Origin: Treponema sp.
GTDB taxonomy: Bacteria > Spirochaetota > Spirochaetia > Treponematales > Treponemataceae
DNA: 32,798 nucleotides
Assembly (NCBI GenBank): GCA_017549025.1
Contig: JAFYWB010000038.1
Coordinates: forward strand, 1-32,798
Direction: 5' to 3'
Position numbers and translations under genes: made by a program. Under the pieces are notes generated by a model. The model was not told the DNA's origin, made no database searches, and saw only the letters and a program-made list of their open reading frames with translations. Of the stretch, positions 25,139 to 32,692 are shown in pieces; the first letter of the stretch is position 1; each line of letters starts with the position of its first letter.

Positions 25139-26386
25139 ATGAAGGACGCATTTGTTCAGGTAGCTTGTAAAGAAGGACATCCCAACTGGCAGCAGGCCAT
25201 TCAGCGGCAGCATGAATTGTATTCTAGAAACAACGACATTCGCACCGAATTTGAGCGGGATTACACTCGCCTCCTTCACTGTGAAGCCTTTCGTCGATTG
25301 AAGCACAAAACCCAGGTGTTCTTTGCCCCTAAAAACGACCACATCTGCACCCGTATGGAGCACGTCTTTCACGTGGCATCGGTGGCATCCACCATTTCCA
25401 AGTACTTGGGATTGAACGAACAACTGGCCTCTGCCATTGCCTTGGGTCATGACATTGGCCACGCACCCTTTGGCCACTTTGGAGAAGATTGCTTGAACAA
25501 GCTTTTGCCACAAAAGCCAGGAGAAAATGCCCCAAAACGATTTTGGCACGAACGAAATAGCCTCTTTTTTGCAGACTACATCGAAACATTGCAGGATCCA
25601 GAAGGCCGGGCAAAAAATCTAGATTTAACCTACGCCGTGCGGGATGGCATTGTGTGTCATTGCGGCGAGGTGGACGAAAGCGGCATTCAGCCCCGCAGCC
25701 AAGCTATGCCACTGTACGACATCAAGAAGGCAGGCAGCGTTCAGCCCTACACCTGGGAAGGCTGCGTGGTAAAGCTTTCCGACAAAATCGCCTATCTGGG
25801 CCGTGACATTGAAGATGCTCGTCGTTATCACATTCTGGACATGGGAGCCTATCGCCAACTGAAAGAAATTGTAGGAGAATGCTTTGGCTTTTCCGCCACA
25901 AAAACAGGTAAAACCGTTAATACCACCGTCCTCATCAACGACTTGATTGTGGATTTGTGCCAGCAAAGCTCCCCAGAAGCAGGCTTGGTATTTTCACCCG
26001 CCTACTTTAAATTTATGAAAAAGCTAAAGACCTTTAACTTTGCCAACATTTACAACCACTGGCGGCTCCAAGAATTTGAGCACTACGCCACAGTGATTAT
26101 CCACACCATCTACCGCTTACTGTGCCAGACTCAGCCCTTTGTTCCCAGCCAGAAGGTGGGCTTTTGCCTCAAGCAATATCCCCTGCTCAGCGCCACCTTT
26201 GAAGACTGGCTCGTAAAATACACCAGCTACAACCTTGAAAAACGAGCAAACATCAAATTCGACTCCATCCAGCCAGTGTTCGACCTGTCCCAACCAGACA
26301 GCTTTAACAAGTGCATCATCGAATTTATTTCCGGCATGACCGACCAGTTTGCCATCACCATTCACGAGGAAATCATCAGTTTTTAG
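25139..26386 (+). CDS. dgt: Deoxyguanosinetriphosphate triphosphohydrolase-like HD protein
   Basis: HD-domain dNTP triphosphohydrolase, releasing tripolyphosphate from dNTPs. The 415-aa protein has the N-terminal RNDIRTEFERDYTR-like start, FRRLKHKTQVF, the metal ligands H75 in RMEHVFHV, H104-D105 in LGHDIGHAPFGH and a later aspartate in KLSDKIAYLGRDIEDA. The C-terminal half is helical. The family often acts on dGTP, but substrate and nucleotide regulation vary, so the name is by similarity. The start is fixed by the -10 lying 6 nt before ATG 25139. It is divergent from the large lipoprotein and is followed by a strong terminator. Confidence 0.92.
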   Translation: MKDAFVQVACKEGHPNWQQAIQRQHELYSRNNDIRTEFERDYTRLLHCEAFRRLKHKTQVFFAPKNDHICTRMEHVFHVASVASTISKYLGLNEQLASAIALGHDIGHAPFGHFGEDCLNKLLPQKPGENAPKRFWHERNSLFFADYIETLQDPEGRAKNLDLTYAVRDGIVCHCGEVDESGIQPRSQAMPLYDIKKAGSVQPYTWEGCVVKLSDKIAYLGRDIEDARRYHILDMGAYRQLKEIVGECFGFSATKTGKTVNTTVLINDLIVDLCQQSSPEAGLVFSPAYFKFMKKLKTFNFANIYNHWRLQEFEHYATVIIHTIYRLLCQTQPFVPSQKVGFCLKQYPLLSATFEDWLVKYTSYNLEKRANIKFDSIQPVFDLSQPDSFNKCIIEFISGMTDQFAITIHEEIISF

Positions 26387-26395
26387 CACCTTCCC

Positions 26396-26421
26396 GCCCC
26401 CTTTCCAAAGGGGGCTTTTTT
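26396..26421 (+). terminator. Intrinsic terminator of the dGTPase-like gene
   Basis: GCCCCCTTT (26396-26404) pairs with AAAGGGGGC (26407-26415), then six T residues follow. It is 10 nt after the stop. The following ACT gene starts 15 nt after the T-run, so its promoter must overlap this terminator. Confidence 0.9.
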
Positions 26422-26424
26422 CAT

Positions 26425-26430
26425 TATCAT
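26425..26430 (+). promoter_or_regulatory. Putative -10 element of the ACT gene operon (leaderless type)
   Basis: TATCAT is followed by 6 nt and ATG 26437. The best -35, TTTCCA (26402-26407), is 17 nt upstream and lies in the loop of the preceding terminator. The hexamers are weak, so this call leans on the pattern seen at other genes. Confidence 0.35.
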
Positions 26431-26436
26431 TTTAGT

Positions 26437-26706
26437 ATGAACGCAATTATTACCGTGGTAGGAACCGATCAAGTGGGCATCATTGCCAAGGTGAGCAATT
26501 TCCTTGCTCAGCATAGCATTAACATAGCAGACATTAGTCAAACCATTCTTTCTGGCAACTTTGTAATGATGATGATGGTAGATTTGTCTGCTGCAAATCT
26601 TCCTATGGAAGAGCTGCGCACCGCCTTGAATGAGCTTGGCCAGCAGCTTTCCGTTTCCATCAACATTATGCACGAAAAGGTTTTTAGTGCCATGCACCGA
26701 ATTTAG
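26437..26706 (+). CDS. ACT domain-containing protein (UPF0237 type)
   Basis: A single ACT domain of 89 aa. It opens with NAIITVVGTDQVGIIAKVSNFLAQ and continues with a second strand pair (NIADISQTILSG, FVMMMMVDLS) and a C-terminal helix, as in small stand-alone ACT proteins. ACT domains bind amino acids or similar ligands and regulate partners. No partner can be named. The frame is open to 26311 inside the dgt gene, but only ATG 26437 gives the family N-terminus. It is followed after 9 nt by a small unknown gene, then a DUF4160 gene. Confidence 0.88.
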   Translation: MNAIITVVGTDQVGIIAKVSNFLAQHSINIADISQTILSGNFVMMMMVDLSAANLPMEELRTALNELGQQLSVSINIMHEKVFSAMHRI

Positions 26707-26715
26707 GGTATATCC

Positions 26716-26985
26716 ATGATGTATGAGTATATGACCTTATCCGATAATACCCTTATCACCCACTCCCAAATCTTGGAAAAAGCTGGAGAACAGGTTGTTC
26801 AAGTCCACTTTGAACGACCTATCAAAAATGGATTTTGTTCTGCCCGTGCAGAGCTCCCCAGCTACAACTGGATTTACAACGAAGGATTTACACAAAATGA
26901 AATCACAGAATTCACAAAGCTAATGGAACGGCATGCTCATCTTTTCTACAAATATGCTTTAGAAGAAGGAGAAACTGTTGCCTAG
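26716..26985 (+). CDS. Small unknown protein encoded with a DUF4160 gene
   Basis: An 89-aa soluble protein with a beta-rich first half (VVQVHFERP, then GFCSARAELPSYNWIYN) and a helical end (ITEFTKLMERHAHLFYKYALEEG). I do not recognise a named domain. It begins with two ATGs (26716, 26719), 9 nt after the ACT gene, with only a weak AGGG upstream. It overlaps the next gene by 8 nt, so the two proteins are probably made in fixed ratio. A toxin-antitoxin-like partnership with the DUF4160 protein is a hypothesis only. Confidence 0.7.
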   Translation: MMYEYMTLSDNTLITHSQILEKAGEQVVQVHFERPIKNGFCSARAELPSYNWIYNEGFTQNEITEFTKLMERHAHLFYKYALEEGETVA

Positions 26986-27256
26986 CTTGTTTCATGTTGG
27001 TTCATACACTATTTATTTTTGGTCAAATGAAAATAATGAACCAATTCATGTTCATGTTAGTAAAGGAGTACCCACCAACAATGCCACAAAATTATGGCTT
27101 ACAAAAGACGGAGGTTGTATTCTTGCTTCAAATGCTGGACACATTCCTCAAAAAGACTTAAATAAGATTGAAGACATTATAGCCGCAGAATTCTTTATTA
27201 TTTGTGCTAAATGGAAAGTATTCTTTAATACTGATACCATAAGATTTTATTGTTAA
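26978..27256 (+). CDS. DUF4160 domain protein
   Basis: A 92-aa protein with the pattern of DUF4160: MPSLFHVGSYTIYFWSNE, then PIHVHVSKG, and later an IEDIIAAEFFIICAKWKVFF helix. Family members usually begin MPxI/L, which fits the unusual TTG start at 26978. AAGGAG ends 6 nt before that TTG and supports it. DUF4160 genes are commonly found beside small partner genes and have been proposed as toxin-antitoxin parts, but a molecular role is not established. The unit ends at a bidirectional terminator. Confidence 0.78.
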   Translation: MPSLFHVGSYTIYFWSNENNEPIHVHVSKGVPTNNATKLWLTKDGGCILASNAGHIPQKDLNKIEDIIAAEFFIICAKWKVFFNTDTIRFYC

Positions 27257-27265
27257 TATAAATTT

Positions 27266-27299
27266 AAAAAAGCTGTTTCTCCATGAAACAGCTTTTTTT
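27266..27299. terminator. Bidirectional intrinsic terminator between the DUF4160 gene and ftsH
   Basis: GCTGTTTC (27272-27279) pairs with GAAACAGC (27285-27292) around a 5-nt loop. Six A residues precede and seven T residues follow, so either strand gets a U-tract. It serves the convergent DUF4160 (+) and ftsH (-) genes. Confidence 0.92.
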
Positions 27300-27313
27300 G
27301 TTTATACTGTAAG

Positions 27314-29320
27314 TTAGGCTTCTGTAACAGGAACTGATTCTGATAGCTCATCCAAGTGCTGGCGAGCCTTGATAATATCCTCAAATTCAGCCTGCTCGAT
27401 AACTTCTTTTTCCAAAAGTCGTTCGGCAATGTAGTCCAGCACGTCTCGCTTTTCGGTAAGCATATTCACCACACCAGTGAACCGCTCCTCCATAATGCGA
27501 GCCAGCTCTTGGTCAATGTATTGCTGTGTTGACTCAGAATATTCTCGCACCAGCTGAGGAGAATCAGAGCCGTAGCCACCTCCCCGCTGAGAAAGCACCA
27601 CGTTCTTGAACTTGCTGCTCATACCGTAGTCAGTGAGAATTCTGCGGGCAATGTCTGTGGCTCGCTGCAGGTCGTTGGAAGCACCAGTGGAAACTTCACC
27701 AAAATAAACCTGTTCTGCAGCCCGTCCACCCAGCAAAACGTCAATTTTGCCGTACAATTCCTTTTCGGTACGCAGATATCGGTCTTCCTCTGGAATCTGC
27801 AAGGTGTAACCCAAGGCAGCAATTCCACGAGGGATGATGGAAATCTTATGCACCTTGTCGGCTCCCTCGGTAAAGGCGGCTGCCAAGGCGTGACCAGTTT
27901 CGTGAACTGCCACGATTTTTCGCTCGTTTTCCTTGATAACACGGCTTTTCTTCTGCAAACCAGCAATGGCCTTTTCCACTGCCTCGTGGAAATCCTCCAT
28001 CTGAACTTCTTTTCTGCCAGCACGAACAGCCAGCAATGCGGCTTCGTTCACCACGTTAGCCAAATCAGCACCAGCAAAACCAGAAGTTGAGCGGGCAACG
28101 GAAGCCAAGTCCACCTGATTACCCAGCTTTACGTTCTTGGCGTGAATCTTCAGAATTGCTTCCCGCCCCTTTACATCGGGACGATCCACCACTACCTGAC
28201 GGTCAAAGCGACCAGGACGCAGCAAAGCGGGGTCAAGAACGTCGGGGCGGTTAGTGGCAGCCAAGAGAATCAAGCCCTTGGAATTGTCGAATCCGTCCAT
28301 TTCTACCAGCAGCTGGTTCAAGGTCTGCTCTCGCTCGTCATTTCCGTGGATATTGTTTACACGGCTTTTACCGATGGCATCAAGCTCATCGATAAACACA
28401 ATACAAGGAGCCTTTTCACGAGCCTGACGGAACAGGTCACGAACACGGCTGGCACCAACACCAACAAACATTTCCACAAAGTCGGAACCAGAAATCTTAA
28501 AGAAGGGCACACCAGCTTCACCAGCAACGGCACGTGCCAGCAAGGTCTTTCCGGTACCAGGAGGTCCCACCAAAAGCACACCCTTGGGAATCTTTCCACC
28601 AATTTCAGTGTATTTTTCAGGTGATTTCAAGAAATCCACCACTTCTACCAGCTCTTCCTTGGCCTCATCCACACCAGCCACATCAGCAAAGCGAGTTACA
28701 ATGGAGCCTTCCTCTACAGCACTGGCACGAGAATTACCAGCAGAAAAAATGCTCCCACCAAGGCCACCACCCATCTTGCGGAAGATGAACATCCACATCA
28801 GGAAGATAAAGCCAAAGGGAATAATCAGATTCACCAATAGCTGGGTCAAAAAGCCATTCTGCTTGGCCACCACCTCGTAGGAAACGCCTGCAGTATCCAG
28901 CAGCTGCAAAAAGCTTTCTGTTAAGATTCCGGCAGTACGCACAGAATTACTGGTATTGGCAGAAGCAGTGCTAAAAAGTGTTAGGCCAGAAGTGGGACTT
29001 TCCTCTACAATAGTATTTCCTAAATACCCAGTAAAATAGGTTTCACCAATATCCACACGAGTAATCTGGCCATTTTGAATCATGGCTTTGAAGTCGGAAA
29101 AGGGAATTAAATTATCAGGCTGGGAAGAAAGAAATATGTTGATAATGCCAACGGCAACCACAACAATTAAAACGATGGCCCAAAATGGAAAAGAAGAACC
29201 TTTTTTTCCACCGCCACCTTTTTTATTCCCTGAATCAGGAGACAATTTGAAGAACTCAAAGGGATCTTGCTCAGGTTTCTTGCCATTTTTATTATCTTTA
29301 TCATTAGAATTGCTCATCAT
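27314..29320 (-). CDS. ftsH: ATP-dependent zinc metalloprotease FtsH
   Basis: Inner-membrane AAA+ protease for quality control. The 668-aa protein has a charged N-terminal region (1-45), transmembrane segment 1 (47-64), a periplasmic domain (about 68-160), transmembrane segment 2 (163-180), the AAA module with Walker A GPPGTGKT (252-259), Walker B FIDELD, the second region of homology near [15 protein letters not shown], and the zinc site HETGH (473-477). The first of two adjacent ATGs (29320, 29317) is taken; GAGG lies a few nt upstream. The periplasmic part includes an inserted Ser/Thr-rich stretch (about 105-130). It is transcribed divergently from fliS. Confidence 0.97.
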   Translation of the reverse strand: MMSNSNDKDNKNGKKPEQDPFEFFKLSPDSGNKKGGGGKKGSSFPFWAIVLIVVVAVGIINIFLSSQPDNLIPFSDFKAMIQNGQITRVDIGETYFTGYLGNTIVEESPTSGLTLFSTASANTSNSVRTAGILTESFLQLLDTAGVSYEVVAKQNGFLTQLLVNLIIPFGFIFLMWMFIFRKMGGGLGGSIFSAGNSRASAVEEGSIVTRFADVAGVDEAKEELVEVVDFLKSPEKYTEIGGKIPKGVLLVGPPGTGKTLLARAVAGEAGVPFFKISGSDFVEMFVGVGASRVRDLFRQAREKAPCIVFIDELDAIGKSRVNNIHGNDEREQTLNQLLVEMDGFDNSKGLILLAATNRPDVLDPALLRPGRFDRQVVVDRPDVKGREAILKIHAKNVKLGNQVDLASVARSTSGFAGADLANVVNEAALLAVRAGRKEVQMEDFHEAVEKAIAGLQKKSRVIKENERKIVAVHETGHALAAAFTEGADKVHKISIIPRGIAALGYTLQIPEEDRYLRTEKELYGKIDVLLGGRAAEQVYFGEVSTGASNDLQRATDIARRILTDYGMSSKFKNVVLSQRGGGYGSDSPQLVREYSESTQQYIDQELARIMEERFTGVVNMLTEKRDVLDYIAERLLEKEVIEQAEFEDIIKARQHLDELSESVPVTEA

Positions 29321-29393
29321 TCAACCTCATAATATGAATATACGAAAAAAAAAGAGAATAGTCGATACTGTAGCGTTTTTTTTAAATTAAAAC

Positions 29394-29420
29394 TAAAGGG
29401 CATTTTTACCACTCCGATAT
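29394..29420 (+). promoter_or_regulatory. Sigma-28-like promoter of the fliS operon
   Basis: TAAA (29394-29397), 15 nt and TCCGATAT (29413-29420) match the flagellar sigma-28 pattern TAAA-N15-GCCGATAA at all four and six of eight positions. Transcription would start near 29427, about 20 nt before fliS. Confidence 0.65.
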
Positions 29421-29448
29421 TTAAAGGAGCAACTGTAGGGGGGTAAAT

Positions 29449-29895
29449 ATGGGTTACGGTCAACCTTATGGTGCCTATGGCGCCTATCGTGACACAGGTG
29501 TGAAAACAGCCAGCCAGGGAAAGCTCGTTGTAATGTTGTACGACGAAGCAATCCGTCAATTGAGCTACGCTGTGTCCTATCTTATGGGTGGCAATAAAAT
29601 TGAGGCTCAGAATATTGAGCAGTTTTCCAAGCACATTATCAAGGTGCAGGAAATTATCACTGAGTTGATGATTTCTCTGGACATGAATGCTGGTGGAGAC
29701 ATCTCAAAGAATTTAATGTCACTGTACATCTACTTTAATCAGGAGTTGATGAGTATCTCCATCAGCCACGACCGGGAAAAGATTACCTTTATCCAGGACA
29801 TGCTGATGCAGCTGAGAGATGCTTGGGCAGAAGCTGCCATTGAGGCAGGTCGAGAACCAGCTCCTGTTATGAATGGCATTGATATAAACGGATAA
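29449..29895 (+). CDS. fliS: Flagellar secretion chaperone FliS
   Basis: Cytoplasmic export chaperone that holds flagellin subunits before secretion. The 148-aa helical protein has the family pattern YRDTGVKTASQGKLVVMLYDEAIRQL near residues 11-37 and further helices with IVKVQEII/LMSLYIYFNQELM. The N-terminus is preceded by a Gly/Tyr-rich GYGQPYGAYGAY segment. A strong GGGGGG site lies 5 nt before ATG 29449. It has a sigma-28-like promoter and is followed after 4 nt by a flgN-like gene. Confidence 0.93.
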   Translation: MGYGQPYGAYGAYRDTGVKTASQGKLVVMLYDEAIRQLSYAVSYLMGGNKIEAQNIEQFSKHIIKVQEIITELMISLDMNAGGDISKNLMSLYIYFNQELMSISISHDREKITFIQDMLMQLRDAWAEAAIEAGREPAPVMNGIDING

Positions 29896-29899
29896 GTCC

Positions 29900-30373
29900 A
29901 TGGAACTGACTCAGGCTGAAATTGATGAACGAGCTGCAATTCTCCGTCGCTTTCGTTCCTTGCTGGAACAACAGCGGGATAAGTTTCGGGAGTATCTTCT
30001 TGTTCTGGAATCCCAAAGTAAGGTGATTCAAGAGGAAAATACCGAGTCTCTACTGGCTCACACCGAGCTTGAACAGCAGATTGCATCCCACATCATCAGC
30101 CTGCAGAAGGTGATTAAACCCATGGAGCTCATGTATCAAGAGCGCATCAGCAAGGGACAGGGAGATGTGGCAGACATTCCCGTTCTTCAGGCCGATTTGG
30201 AGCGACTTCAGCGGCAGGTTTTGGAGCGAAATCAGTCCAACCGCAATTTACTGAAGCTGCACATGAACCAACTCAAGGAACGGATGTCCACAGTAACAAA
30301 TCCCTATCGCCATAGCAAGAGTGTGTACGCCCAATCGGCACAAGTGGCCAGTATGGTAAACATCAGCATTTAA
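29900..30373 (+). CDS. FlgN-like flagellar export chaperone (probable)
   Basis: A 157-aa almost entirely helical protein with heptad-like segments (FRSLLEQQRDKFREYLLVLE, LEQQIASHIISLQKVI) and a C-terminal NPYRHSKSVYAQSA motif typical of FlgN-family ends. FlgN proteins chaperone the hook-filament junction proteins FlgK and FlgL. Assignment rests on fold pattern, the C-terminus and position 4 nt after fliS. The start has only a weak GGAT site, so translation probably depends on fliS. The unit ends at a strong terminator. Confidence 0.65.
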   Translation: MELTQAEIDERAAILRRFRSLLEQQRDKFREYLLVLESQSKVIQEENTESLLAHTELEQQIASHIISLQKVIKPMELMYQERISKGQGDVADIPVLQADLERLQRQVLERNQSNRNLLKLHMNQLKERMSTVTNPYRHSKSVYAQSAQVASMVNISI

Positions 30374-30402
30374 GTATTACCACAGCATTTCGCTGGGTGT
30401 AC

Positions 30403-30459
30403 AAAAAAAGCGTGGACGTCAGTGTTGCATACAACCTGAAATCCACGCTTTCTTTTTTT
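30403..30459. terminator. Bidirectional intrinsic terminator between flgN-like and aspS
   Basis: AAAGCGTGGA (30407-30416) pairs with TCCACGCTTT (30442-30451). The 25-nt loop contains a smaller GTTG/CAAC stem. Seven A residues precede and seven T residues follow after one C, giving U-tracts on both strands for the convergent genes. Confidence 0.88.
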
Positions 30460-30520
30460 AGCAAACTCCCTTGAGATACACACTATCCCAAGAGAGCTGC
30501 CATCTAGATAGCTTTCTACG

Positions 30521-32341
30521 TTAGATATCCTTGATAATCAAATGCAAATCGTCAATCTGCTTTTGGTCAACCTCGGAAGGACAGTCATCCATGGGGCTTT
30601 GGGCAAAGCTGTTTTTGGGGAAGGCAATAACTTCTTTGATAGAAGTTTCCTTACACATAAGCATTACCAAGCGATCCAATCCGGGAGCGATTCCGCCGTG
30701 GGGAGGAGCGCCATATTTGAAAGCCTCGGTCAAGAAGCCGAACTTCTTCTGGCCTTCAGCCTCGTCAAAACCAACAATCTGGAAAATCCGCTTTTGCAGC
30801 TGAGGATCGTGGATACGGATGGAACCAGAGGCCAGCTCGTAGCCGTTGAGAACCAGGTCGTACAAGTCACCCTTAACGCTTCCTGGGTCACTTTCCAGTG
30901 TGGCATGATATTTTTCCTGAGGCATGGTGAACATGTGGTGGGCAGTATCCCACTTGTTTTCTTCCTCGTTCCACTCGAACATGGGGAAGTCCACAATCCA
31001 AGCAAAAGCAAACTGGTCGGGATTGCACAGGTTTAAGTCCTTGCCCAAGCGGCTACGAACAGCACCCAAGGCAGTGCAGGCCACAGACTTCTTCTGGTCG
31101 GCCACAAAGAGCAGCAGATCTCCAACCTTTGCTCCCAGCTTTTCGCATACCACGGCAGCCTGTCCTTCAAAGAACTTGGCGATTCCGCCTTCAAAAACAG
31201 GCTCAGTAGCTGTTCCAGCAACCTTTGTCCAACCCAATCCACGAGCCTTGTAGATTTTGGCTGTTCCTTCCAGCTCTTCAATCTTCTTGCGGCTATAATC
31301 GGCTGCAACACCGGGCACCACCAGGGCCTTTACTGCACCTGCTACCACTCCTTTTTCGTTGGAAGCAAGGGCATCTTTAAATGCTTGGAAGCTTCCGATT
31401 TCTGCCATAAAAGCTGCATCCTGCATCTTCATGTCAAAGCGCAGCTCAGGCTTGTCGCTACCGTACCACTCCATGGCATCGTCGTAGGCAATGCGAGGGA
31501 AAGGAGTTTCCAAGGTAATGTTCATGGTTTCCTTGAACACGTGGGCCATCATGCCCTCAGTCATGGAAAGTACATCATCCCGGGACACAAAGCTCATTTC
31601 CATATCAATCTGGGTGAACTCAGGCTGACGGTCACCACGAGCATCCTCGTCACGATAGCAGCGAGCAATCTGGAAATAGCGGTCAAAACCAGACACCATC
31701 AAAAGCTGCTTGTACAGCTGGGGAGACTGAGGCAATGCGTAAAACTTACCAGGATAGAGGCGTGAAGGAACAAGATAGTCACGAGCACCTTCTGGAGTAG
31801 ACTTGATGAAGGTGGGAGTTTCCAGTTCGTAGAAGCCCTGTCCATCCAAGTAATTGCGAACCGCCATAGTAACCTTGTGGCGGAGAGCCAGGTGATGCTG
31901 CATGGAAGCAGTTCTCAAATCGAGGTAGCGGTACTTAAGGCGCAAATCCTCGTTAGGGATTACTGGAGTTCCGTCTTTGTTTACCTCATCAATCATGAAG
32001 GGCAGGACTTCGCTCTTGGAAAGCACTTGGATTTCCTTAGCTACAACCTCTACCTCTCCAGTGGGCATTTCTGGGTTAATCATGGAATCGGGGCGACCAC
32101 GAACAACTCCTTCCACAGCCAAGCAATATTCCATCTTCAAGTCCAAGGCCAAATCCACCAAGTGAGCTGGGGAGTCAGAATCCACCACCACCTGAGTCAA
32201 GCCGTGACGGTCTCGCAGGTTGATAAAAGAGATGCCACCGTGGTCTCGCTTACGGTGAATCCATCCATTCAATATAACAGTCTTTCCAACGTCAGCCTTG
32301 CGCAAGTCGCCACAGGTGACGGTTCTTCTCATATTTTCCAC
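30521..32341 (-). CDS. aspS: Aspartyl-tRNA synthetase
   Basis: Class II aminoacyl-tRNA synthetase that charges tRNA-Asp in the cytoplasm. The 606-aa bacterial-type enzyme has an N-terminal OB fold (RTVTCGDLR, ILNGWIHRKRDHGGISFINLRD), the motif 2 region CYRDEDARGDRQPEFTQID, an inserted GAD domain and motif 3 GLDRLVMLMC near the end. GTG 32341 is taken as start because a -10 lies 7 nt before it; ATG 32332 is in frame and would also match the family. No Shine-Dalgarno is visible. Whether it is a discriminating enzyme or also charges tRNA-Asn cannot be told here. Confidence 0.95.
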   Translation of the reverse strand: MENMRRTVTCGDLRKADVGKTVILNGWIHRKRDHGGISFINLRDRHGLTQVVVDSDSPAHLVDLALDLKMEYCLAVEGVVRGRPDSMINPEMPTGEVEVVAKEIQVLSKSEVLPFMIDEVNKDGTPVIPNEDLRLKYRYLDLRTASMQHHLALRHKVTMAVRNYLDGQGFYELETPTFIKSTPEGARDYLVPSRLYPGKFYALPQSPQLYKQLLMVSGFDRYFQIARCYRDEDARGDRQPEFTQIDMEMSFVSRDDVLSMTEGMMAHVFKETMNITLETPFPRIAYDDAMEWYGSDKPELRFDMKMQDAAFMAEIGSFQAFKDALASNEKGVVAGAVKALVVPGVAADYSRKKIEELEGTAKIYKARGLGWTKVAGTATEPVFEGGIAKFFEGQAAVVCEKLGAKVGDLLLFVADQKKSVACTALGAVRSRLGKDLNLCNPDQFAFAWIVDFPMFEWNEEENKWDTAHHMFTMPQEKYHATLESDPGSVKGDLYDLVLNGYELASGSIRIHDPQLQKRIFQIVGFDEAEGQKKFGFLTEAFKYGAPPHGGIAPGLDRLVMLMCKETSIKEVIAFPKNSFAQSPMDDCPSEVDQKQIDDLHLIIKDI

Positions 32342-32377
32342 GGGATGCAGTATAGCATAGAGGAGTAAAATATTAAA
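32342..32377 (-). promoter_or_regulatory. Promoter of aspS (leaderless type)
   Basis: On the minus strand, TTTAAT (32377-32372), 17 nt, TATACT (32354-32349) and 7 nt precede GTG 32341. The -35 ends 2 nt from the large stem-loop element. Confidence 0.45.
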
Positions 32378-32379
32378 GT

Positions 32380-32555
32380 GGTGGCAGGGATGGCGGGAGA
32401 ACCCACCGCCGCCTTACGCTTCACTGGCGTTCAGATAGGGAGCGACGGCTGAAAGACGGAAAATCGCGATATATTGAGCGATTTTAGCGAGTCTCGGTTG
32501 AGCCCCTGCGAAACCGCCTGCGTCGGTAGGTGCCCCTCCCGCCATCCCAGCCACC
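32380..32555. repeat. GC-rich 176-nt stem-loop element of unknown nature
   Basis: The 20-nt left arm GGTGGCAGGGATGGCGGGAG (32380-32399) pairs with 32536-32555 with one mismatch. Inside, CCACCGCCG (32403-32411) pairs imperfectly with 32521-32530, GGCT (32447-32450) with AGCC (32501-32504), AGAC (32454-32457) with GTCT (32491-32494) and AAAATCGC (32460-32467) with GCGATTTT (32478-32485), so the whole element can fold as a rod. It is about 62% GC by hand count in an AT-rich gap. No target-site duplication or transposase was seen. It could be a structured RNA, a dispersed palindromic repeat or a MITE-like relic. I do not recognise it as tmRNA, SRP RNA or RNase P RNA. Confidence 0.7.
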
Positions 32556-32596
32556 GTTTATTCTTTTGTTCATTGGGCTATACTGTAGTAAATGGG

Positions 32597-32621
32597 ACTG
32601 GATAAAAAATCCAGTTTTTTT
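32597..32621 (+). terminator. Plus-strand intrinsic terminator with no upstream gene
   Basis: ACTGGAT (32597-32603) pairs with ATCCAGT (32609-32615) around a 5-nt A loop and runs into seven T residues (32615-32621). No plus-strand gene lies between aspS and this point. It would stop transcripts coming through the stem-loop element before they reach the next gene. Confidence 0.8.
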
Positions 32622-32654
32622 CTGGAAAAACGCATTTTTTTGCACGTTCAAACC

Positions 32655-32660
32655 TATAAT
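32655..32660 (+). promoter_or_regulatory. -10 element before the Rpn-type nuclease gene
   Basis: A perfect TATAAT lies 32 nt before ATG 32693. No good -35 is found at the right distance. Confidence 0.4.
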
Positions 32661-32692
32661 CTATATGTAAGAAAAAAATCTTGGAGGAAAAG

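Noticed and set aside
25366-25381. TTTCACGTGG inside dgt as a parS site
   Set aside because: Only the centre matches and the right half is wrong. It lies in well-conserved coding sequence.
25040-25549. N-terminal extension of the 869-aa lipoprotein
   Set aside because: It overlaps the divergent dgt gene and would bury the signal peptide internally.
27274-27290. parS-like sequence TGTTTC-N5-GAAACA
   Set aside because: The half-sites match parS, but the spacer is 5 nt and lacks the central ACGT. It is better explained as the terminator stem between the DUF4160 gene and ftsH.
32414-32545. 43-codon minus-strand open frame inside the stem-loop element
   Set aside because: It has no ribosome site, the ATG sits in the palindrome arm (a matching ATG occurs on the other strand), and the element is better explained by structure. 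It could still be annotated as a small protein in some genomes.
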